From NCBI GenBank assembly GCA_947623455.1, contig OX392532.1, forward strand, positions 3,861,001 through 3,925,000: 64,000 bases of DNA, written 5' to 3'. A program made the position numbers and the translations under genes. The stretch comes from Mimachlamys varia (lineage: Eukaryota > Mollusca > Bivalvia > Pectinida > Pectinidae). The notes under the pieces are model-generated. The model saw only the letters and a program-made list of their open reading frames with translations, was not told the DNA's origin and did not search any database. The stretch's first letter is position 1; every line of letters starts with the position of its first letter. Positions 56,601 through 64,000 of the stretch are shown here, in pieces.

Positions 56601-57354
56601 TATTTATGTACCTGACCTGCCTGGGCCACAGAGGTTAAGATAGGTGACACATATAGGCTTGCTGTAGTTAGCCAGGTGTGAATTTCACACCCCTCCCTCT
56701 CCCCGAATGGCTATCACTGGCCAGGTTTGATTATTGGCTATGACCCTGCTAAATGATTAAAGATGATCCTATTTGATTAATAATGATAACATTGTATTAC
56801 AGTAATTTTGATTACATGCACATGCATATTGGTAATATGATATGAAGAAGGAAATGGTTTCATATGTTTATTTTGTACACGAGTGTATATTGAAACCTAA
56901 TACCAACGCAAGTTCATGTAGGTATTATTGCACGGCTTCTTGATGTCAAATTTATTAAAGTAATTTGTGAAACTACTATACTAAGTACAAAAGATGTTTC
57001 TAAAATCTGATTTTTTATATTACAATATATTGTTTACTGTATTTTCTTTACACATTTTAGTAGGATTAACTATTTGCAACATAATACATGTATTGTTCCA
57101 TATTAATTTAACACATACATATAAGTTAGTATATTTTAATTATTATTATTTGTTTAAATTTTGACATGAAGTGTGGTAGCTTGAAACAAAAGTTATTATG
57201 ATAAATGTCATTTGGCATAAACTCATATTTTTTCCATTCTTGTACTTATATGAGTAAGTACTACAAACTAATGGCTTTCAAAGAAATATTCAATACTATT
57301 AAGATAAAATTACAGGTAAATCATATTACATCTGTACAAATAATGAAATACATT

Positions 57355-57406
57355 GCACCATACAGCTGTTTTGTCCTTCGGGACTCGTCAGAAAACAGCT
57401 GTATGG
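57355..57406 (-). repeat. Rearranged hammerhead-like hairpin, copy 3
   Basis: The arms ccatacagctgttttcctg-like 57358-57370 and 57395-57407 pair around a core. On the minus strand the core reads CTGACGAGTCCCGAAGGACAAAAC. The CGAAA strand reads CAAAA, so G12 is lost, and the core is flipped relative to copies 1 and 2 when the common flank gtttaattcatt is used as guide. It is probably inactive. Confidence 0.5.
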
Positions 57407-58146
57407 GGCAGTTTAATTCATTATTGGGCTCAGCTCTATATTTTATTTCATACACCAATATATCTAAACACGACGTTAGGAAAAAATCGCGCATCTACAG
57501 TTAGTTCCCGGGTTTCTGGTCAATTGTATCCAGAACTCCATAACAAATTCTGTGTTGATTAAAACATTTCTTATCACATCAATCGACTTATTGATACAAT
57601 TGACCAAAATCCGCACTGTTTTCCTGGTATATGTATTCGAAAAGTGGGATGTATATCCCAGAGAGAAAGGATTTATCTTGCAACTGTTTTATATACAACC
57701 ACCCATATGTTTATCGCATACCTGACTCGTTGGTAGCTCTATTCCGCACTCATGCACCGGCACCATAATTGCAATTTGTATTGTTGGTGGACACGGCACT
57801 AATGGACATATCGCTGGTTATGCTATATATACATGTAGTTTGTTCCACCTGTGTGTTACGTCACGGTTAAGAACTTGTTAAGGTTCAAGAATATTATTAA
57901 TTAATGCAGTATTTCCTCTAAATTCGTACTCAAAGACCTCAATTCAAAATCATATATAAGCGATAGGAATATATTGCACTTGTAGATTTTTTAGTAAATA
58001 AGCTGAAATCCAACTTTAAAAAAACTCGAAAATAGAGCATTAAGATAATATATACCAAATCAAATCTATGGCATATTCTTTTAATCTGTTTAAGTGTAGT
58101 AAATTATATCATTAACGTACATGACTACTAGAGTAGTCGTCCCTGT

Positions 58147-58509
58147 TTGTACTGTTCGTCAACAAGATTTATATATATGCTGACGCAAGCGCTTTGGTTG
58201 AAAGAGATAGAAAAGGGAAATGGCGGTGGCAGTACTAGTGGTGGTGGTGGCAGTGGTGGTGGTGGTGATAATAACCTTGATCTTATTAAACAAAATCATA
58301 CTTTAATCCTAGAAGAAAGGCATTGCGGCAAAGTCCAAGCTTTTTGTTATTGTTTTTACCATATATTCATTCAGCATTGTATTTTCATTTGTGTATTTAA
58401 AGTTAATTGTTTGAGAAGGTTGGCTTTAACTTCAGTATATAGATATATACACATTGTAGACATCGCATGTCGGAATGCAGAAAGACGGGATCATATCACA
58501 GCTATCTAG
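58147..58509 (+). CDS. Hypothetical Gly-rich frame in duplication unit 1
   Basis: A 120-codon frame with a GGT-rich stretch that reads as (GGGGS)-like residues between LTQALWLKEIEKGN and DNNLDLIKQNHTLILEERHCGK. The flanking peptide looks more protein-like than random AT-rich DNA. However, no splice signal, domain or relative is recognised, and the frame runs into the retroelement-like segment. Listed as a possible exon or a chance frame in a repeat. Confidence 0.2.
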   Translation: MYCSSTRFIYMLTQALWLKEIEKGNGGGSTSGGGGSGGGGDNNLDLIKQNHTLILEERHCGKVQAFCYCFYHIFIQHCIFICVFKVNCLRRLALTSVYRYIHIVDIACRNAERRDHITAI

Positions 58510-60717
58510 CCTTCTATCTCTAAAAGCTGATATTTGATAGTTTTGAATTCTGGCGTCCTTTTACAATTTGTGTACAGATGATCATGGTGTTGGCGACGAC
58601 AAGTGTTTGTATTAGCAATAAAGTTTAAAAACCACACTATTACGATTCGCTGCACGCTGTTTGCATTACATAACTATTCAATTTCAATGGCATCTATAAT
58701 TATACCTAAGGTCCAATTGAGGGACATATGGGGCCCGATAAGGGTTAAGTAAGTCAATCTTTACTTCTTTATTAAATTTCCTATATCTTTATTCTACAGA
58801 ATTGATATATATAATAATTTGAATTTGAAAAACATAATACCACAATAAATTTAGACAGGTTTTTCAGTATCGGACAGATGTTTTAATTTGACCCTCAGGC
58901 CTTAGATAATTACCTGACCTGTCTCAACCTTATCTAAGATCACATGCTGACATAAGCCTGACAATATCACAATTTAAATGAGGATTTCTCACCTGACTTC
59001 AAATTTGAAACCAATTTGATTAAAGGGTTCTGCTGGAGATGGCCTATAACATATAAGGATACATATTTCAAGTTTTTTGTTCGGAAAATCATTGAGAATA
59101 TTTGATATTTCCATATTTCTGAATTATAATCTGATGATTCTGATATTTGTTTTTTTTTAATAATACATTGATAGTACATTAAATAACATTGAAACACAAA
59201 AATAATTAATTAGACAACAATATAAGTCTATATCGGTCCTTAACCAAATTCTGGTGTTCTTACATATTGTACTTAAAATAAGTAATTAATGTCACTTAAA
59301 TTTATACAATCCAAAGATACATTTTGATTTCTAAATCTTTACATATATTTACTTATTAAATGAATTAATGATGAAAATTTATCAGGTTTAAAATAGAGTA
59401 AAATATTGTTACGCTCAGTCGCTTACTGCACCTTGATAAACAGTTAAACTTAAATTCATTATACTAATCAATATAATAGAATAATTAAATGATGTATTTC
59501 TACGAATATGTAGGCCTAAATATTGAAGGCAGTTACAGGTTGTATTAAATATCATTTAAAGACTAATGCATATGTTTATAGATGTTATAATTATTATTCA
59601 AAAAAGGAATGTAGAACCAGGCCAGTGTAATGGAATCATTTCAATTAATTCTATATTCTAAGTATACAACAAATAAATACTGTGCAATTATATAAGCCTA
59701 TATTGGGACTAAATTAAGCCTATGTCAATGCGATTTATTGTATTTTTCAATTATTTGGAAATAAATTGAATTGAATTTAATTGAAAAATTAACTGAATGA
59801 CTTATATAATATCTAACTAAAAAAGGACAGATAATGATCTACATATAGAAACATTAACCCTCCAGACATAAATATGTACCTGGCCTGCCTGGGCCACAGA
59901 GGTTAGGATAATTGACACATATAGGCTTGCTGTAGTTAGCCAGGTGTGAATTTCACACCCCTCCCTCTCCCCGAATGGCTATCACTGGCCAGGTTTGATT
60001 ATTGGCTATGACCCTGCTAAATGATTAAAAATGATCCTATTTGATTAATAATGATAACATTGTATTACAGTAATTTTGATTACATGCACATGCATATTGG
60101 TAATATGATATGAAGAAGGAAATGGTTTCATATGTTTATTTTGTACATGAGCGTATATTGAAACCTAATAACAACGCAAGTTCATGTACATGTAGGTATT
60201 ATTGCCCGGCATCTTAATGTCAAATTTATTAAAGTAATTTGTGAAACTACTATACTAAGTACAAAATGTGTTTCTAATATCTGATTTTTTTATATTACAA
60301 TATATTGTTTACTGTATTTTCTTTACACATTTTAGTAGGATTAACTATTTGCAACATAATACATGTATTATTCCATTTTAAATAAACACATATACTTTTC
60401 GATTTAATTGTAGAATGTAATATATTTAAATAAAAAAGAATCATTGTTACTTTTACCGAACTTCGATTTCTTTAAAAAGAAATATAAGTTAGTATATTTT
60501 AATTATTATTATTTGTTTAAATTTTGACATGAAGTGTGGTAGCTTGAAACAAAAGTTATTATGATAAATGTCATCTGGCATAAACTCATATTTTTTCCAT
60601 TCTTGTACTTATATGAGTAAGTACTACAAACTAATGGCTTTCAAAGAAATATTCAATACTATTAAGATAAAATTACAGGTAAATCATATTACATCTGTAC
60701 AATTAATGAAAAACATT

Positions 60718-60769
60718 GCACCATACAGCTGTTTTGTCCTTCGGGACTCGTCAGAAAACAGCTGTATGG
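60718..60769 (-). repeat. Rearranged hammerhead-like hairpin, copy 4
   Basis: Counterpart of 57355-57406 in the second duplication unit, with the same flipped core and the same CAAAA change. Only flanking bases differ. Confidence 0.5.
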
Positions 60770-61503
60770 GGCAGTTTAATTCATTATTGGGCTCAGCTCT
60801 ATATTTTATTTCACACACCAATATATCTAAACACGACGTTAGGAAAAAATCGCGTATGTACAGTTAGTTCCCGGGTTTCTGGTCAATTGTATCCAGAACT
60901 CCATAACAAATTCTGTGTTGATTAAAACATTTCTTATCACATCAATGGACCTATTGATACAATTGACCAAAATCCGCACTGTTTTCCTGGTATATGTATT
61001 CGAAAAGTGGGATGTATATCCCAGAGAGAAAGGATTTATCTTGCAACTGTTTTATATACAACCACCCATATGTTTATCGCATACCTGACTCGTTGGTAGC
61101 TCTATTCCGCACTCATGCGCCGGAACCATAATTGCAAATGGCATTGTTGGTGGACGCGTCACTAATGGACGTATCGCTGGTTATGCTATATATAGTTTGT
61201 TCCACCTGTGTGTTACGTCACGGTTAAGAACTTGTTAAGGTTCAAGAATATTATTAATTAATGCAGTATTTCCTCTAAATTCGTACTCAAAGACCTCAAT
61301 TCAAAATCATATATAAGCGATAGGAATATATTGCACTTGTAGATTTTTTAGTAAATAAGCTGAAATCCAACTTTAAAAAAACTCGAAAATAGAGCATTAA
61401 GATAATATATACCAAATCAAATCTATGGCATATTCTTTTAATCTGTTTAAGTGTAGTAAATTATATCATTAACGTACATGACTACTAGAGTAGTCGTCCC
61501 TGT

Positions 61504-61866
61504 TTGTACTGTTCGTCAATAAGATTTATATATATGCTGACGCAAGCGCTTTGGTTGAAAGAGATAGAAAAGGGAAATGGCGGTGGCAGTACTAGTGGTG
61601 GTGGTGGCAGTGGTGGTAGTGGTGATAATAACCTTGATCTCATTAAACAAAATCATACTTTAATCCTAGAAGAAAGGCATTGCGGCAAAGTCCAAGCTTT
61701 TTGTTATTGTTTTTACCATATATTCATTCAGCATTGTATTTTCATTCGTGTATTTAAAGTTAATTGTTTGAGAAGGTTGGCTTTAACTTCATTATATAGA
61801 TATATACACATTGTAGACATCGCATGTCGGAATGCAGAAAGACGGGATCATATCACAGCTATCTAG
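61504..61866 (+). CDS. Hypothetical Gly-rich frame in duplication unit 2
   Basis: Same 120-codon frame as 58147-58509, still open. Differences include Thr to Ile at codon 6, Gly to Ser in the Gly-rich stretch, Cys to Arg and Val to Leu downstream. There is at least one silent change. Too few changes to judge selection. Confidence 0.2.
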   Translation: MYCSSIRFIYMLTQALWLKEIEKGNGGGSTSGGGGSGGSGDNNLDLIKQNHTLILEERHCGKVQAFCYCFYHIFIQHCIFIRVFKVNCLRRLALTSLYRYIHIVDIACRNAERRDHITAI

Positions 61867-63616
61867 CCTTCTATCTCTAAAAGCTGATATTTGATAGTTT
61901 TGAATTCTGGCGTCCTTTTACAATTTGTGTACAGATGATCATGGTGTTGGCGACAAGTGTTTGTATTAGCAATAAAGTTTAAAAACCACACTATTACGAT
62001 TCGCTGCACGCTGTTTGCATTACATAACTATTCAATTTCAATGGCATCTATAATTATACCTAAGGTCCAATTGAGGGACATATGGGGCCCGATAAGGGTT
62101 AAGTAAGTCAATCTTTACTTCTTTATTAAATTTCCTATATCTTTATTCTACAGAATTGATATATATAATAATTTGAATTTGAAAAACATAATACCACAAT
62201 AAATTTAGACAAGTTTTTCAGTATCGGACAGATGTTTTAATTTGACCCTCAGGCCTTAGATAATTACCTGACCTGTCTCAACCTTATCTAAGATCACATG
62301 CTGACATAAGCCTGACAATATCACAATTTAAATGAGGATTTCTCACCTGACTTCAAATTTGAAACCAATTTGATTAAAGGGTTCTGCTGGAGATGGCCTA
62401 TAACATATAAGGATACATATTTCAAGTTTTTTGTTCGGAAAATCATTGAGAATATTTGATATTTCCATATTTCTGAATTATAATCTGATGATTCTGATAT
62501 TTGTTTTTTTTAATAATACATTGAACGTACATTAAATAACATTGAAACAAAAAAATAATTAATTAGACAACAATATAAGTCTATATCGGTCCTTAACCAA
62601 ATTCTGGTGTTCTTAAATATTGTACTTAAAATAAGTAATTAATGTCACTTAAATTTATACAATCCAAAGATACATTTTGATTTCTAAATCTTTACATATA
62701 TTTACTTATTAAATGAATTAATGATGAAAATTTATCAGGTTTAAAATAGAGTAAAATATTGTTACGCTCAGTCGCTTACTGCACCTTGATAAACAGTTAA
62801 ACTTAAATTCATTATACTAATCAATATAATAGAATAATTAAATGATGTATTTCTACGAATATGTAGGCCTAAATATTGACGGCAGTTACAGGTTGTATTA
62901 AATATCATTCAAAGACTAATGCATATGTTTATAGATGTTATAATTATTATTCAAAAAAAGAATGTAGAACCAGGCCAGTGTAATGCAATCATTTCAATTA
63001 ATTCTATATTCTAAGTATACAACAAATAAATACTGTGCAATTATATAAGCCTATATTGGGACTAAATTAAGCCTATGTCAATGCGATTTATTGTACTTTT
63101 CAATTATTTGGAAATAAATTGAATTTAATTTAATTGAAAAATTAACTGAATGACTTATATAATATCTAACTAAAAAAGGACAGATAATGATCTACATATA
63201 GAAACATTAACCCTCCAGACATAAATATGTACCTGGCCTGCCTGGGCCACAGAGGTTAGGATAATTGACACATATAGGCTTGCTGTAGTTAGCCAGGTGT
63301 GAATTTCACACCCCTCCCTCTCCCCGAATGGCTATCACTGGCCAGGTTTGATTATTGGCTATGACCCTGCTAAATGATTAAAAATGATCCTATTTGATTA
63401 ATAATGATAACATTGTATTTCAGTAATTTTGATTACATGCACATGCATATTGGTAATATATGAAGAAGGAAATGGTTTCATATGTTTATTTTGTACATGA
63501 GCGTATATTGAAACCTAATAACAACGCAAGTTCATGTACATGTAGGTATTATTGCCCGGCATCTTAATGTCAAATTTATTAAAGTAATTTGTGAAACTAC
63601 TATACTAAGTACAAAA

Positions 63617-64000
63617 TGGTGGTAGTGGGGTGGTGGGGTGTTGGTGTTGGTGGTGGTGTTGGTGGTGGTGGTGGTGGTGGTGATGGTGGTAGTGGGGTGG
63701 TGGTGGCATTGCTGGTGGTAGTGGGGTGGTGGGGTGTTGGTGTTGGTGGTGACAGTGGTGGTGGTGGTGGTGTTGGTGGTGGTGATGGTGGTAATGGTGG
63801 TGGTGGTGGTGGTAGTGGGGTGGTGGTGGTGGTGGTGGTACATGTAGTGGGGTGGTGGGGTGTTGGTGTTGGTGGTGACAGTGGTGGTGGGGTGGTGGTG
63901 GCAGTGGTGGTGGTAGTGGGGTGGTGGTGGTGGTGGTGGTGGTGGTGATGGTGGTAGTGGGGTGGTGGGGTGTTGGTGTTGGTGGTGACAGTGGTGGTGG
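63617..64000. repeat. GGT-rich simple and minisatellite repeat running off the window
   Basis: Almost pure (GGT)n with interruptions that recur as a block: gtagtggggtggtggggtgttggtgttggtggt appears about four times. The open frames on either strand (poly-Gly/Val, and poly-Thr/His) are products of the repeat. It breaks the third copy of the 3.3-kb unit. Confidence 0.95.

Larger units (their letters stand above)
56604..63616. repeat. Tandem duplication of a unit of about 3.3 kb, 2.1 copies
   Basis: The marker cctg(a/g)cctgcctgggccacag starts at 56611, 59879 and 63232, giving periods of 3268 and 3353 bp. Copies 1 and 2 are very similar throughout. The length difference comes mostly from an extra stretch of about 95 bp near 60380-60480. 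Copy 3 stops after about 385 bp, where a GGT repeat takes over. Each full unit contains a hammerhead-like hairpin (57361/60723), a Gly-rich frame (58147/61504) and the sequence also found inverted at 50990-51290. Confidence 0.95.

Noticed and set aside
57205..57504. 99-codon frame, conserved in the second tandem unit
   Set aside because: It runs across the ribozyme-like hairpin and is shared only because the whole unit is a recent duplicate.
63532..63948. Thr/His-rich and Gly/Val-rich frames
   Set aside because: Products of the GGT simple repeat on the two strands.

Overview
The window looks like nuclear DNA of a marine invertebrate, most likely a bivalve mollusc. It is AT-rich, its genes are split by many introns, and it is crowded with short mobile elements: tRNA-derived SINEs, decayed retroelements with a reverse transcriptase that looks Penelope-like, hammerhead-ribozyme-like repeats and TIR elements. 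I see no bacterial or viral gene organisation. The species call is inference from repeat types and gene style only.

The readable core is a head-to-tail pair of paralogous cytochrome P450 genes on the minus strand. P450-A has coding exons between 7118 and 18550 (518 codons plus stop); P450-B has coding exons between 26916 and 49482 (516 codons plus stop). I placed every splice site by eye. Both genes have ten coding exons, the same intron positions and the same phases (1,1,1,2,2,1,1,1,1). Internal exon lengths are identical (78, 99, 94, 159, 212, 129, 105, 135 bp) and every junction keeps frame. Both proteins have an N-terminal membrane anchor, a PPGP hinge, an I-helix motif, ExxR and the heme-thiolate FxxGxRxCxG motif, so they look like microsomal clan 2 P450s (CYP1/2/17-like). 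P450-B has lost the C-helix Trp and the Glu of the PERF motif. Both ATG exons begin at a splice acceptor, so each gene probably has an untranslated first exon further upstream.

The most unusual feature is tandem duplication anchored on splice donors. In P450-B intron 8, an 80-bp unit holding the end of exon 8 plus its GTATGT donor is repeated about 20 times (28600-30222). In P450-A intron 2, a 28-bp unit holding the end of exon 2 plus its GTAAG donor is repeated six times (17940-18100). The P450-B exon 7 donor is also doubled.

Layout: 1-1047, 69-bp minisatellite; 1580-1872, last exon of a plus-strand gene with a very acidic tail; 2530-2895, foldback repeat whose inverted copy is at 54200-54625; 7118-18567, P450-A, with a TTAA-flanked TIR element (15132-16921) and RT-element relics in intron 2; 18630-26900, intergenic relics including a TA-flanked TIR element (19369-21155); 26916-49507, P450-B, whose introns hold the 80-bp array, a LINE end, SINEs and a decayed Ty3/gypsy pol; 50440-53985, two copies of a probable P450 leader region, with a SINE, a hammerhead-like repeat and an orphan EgtD-like methyltransferase exon between them; 56604-63616, a 3.3-kb tandem duplication in just over two copies; 63617-64000, a GGT-rich simple repeat.
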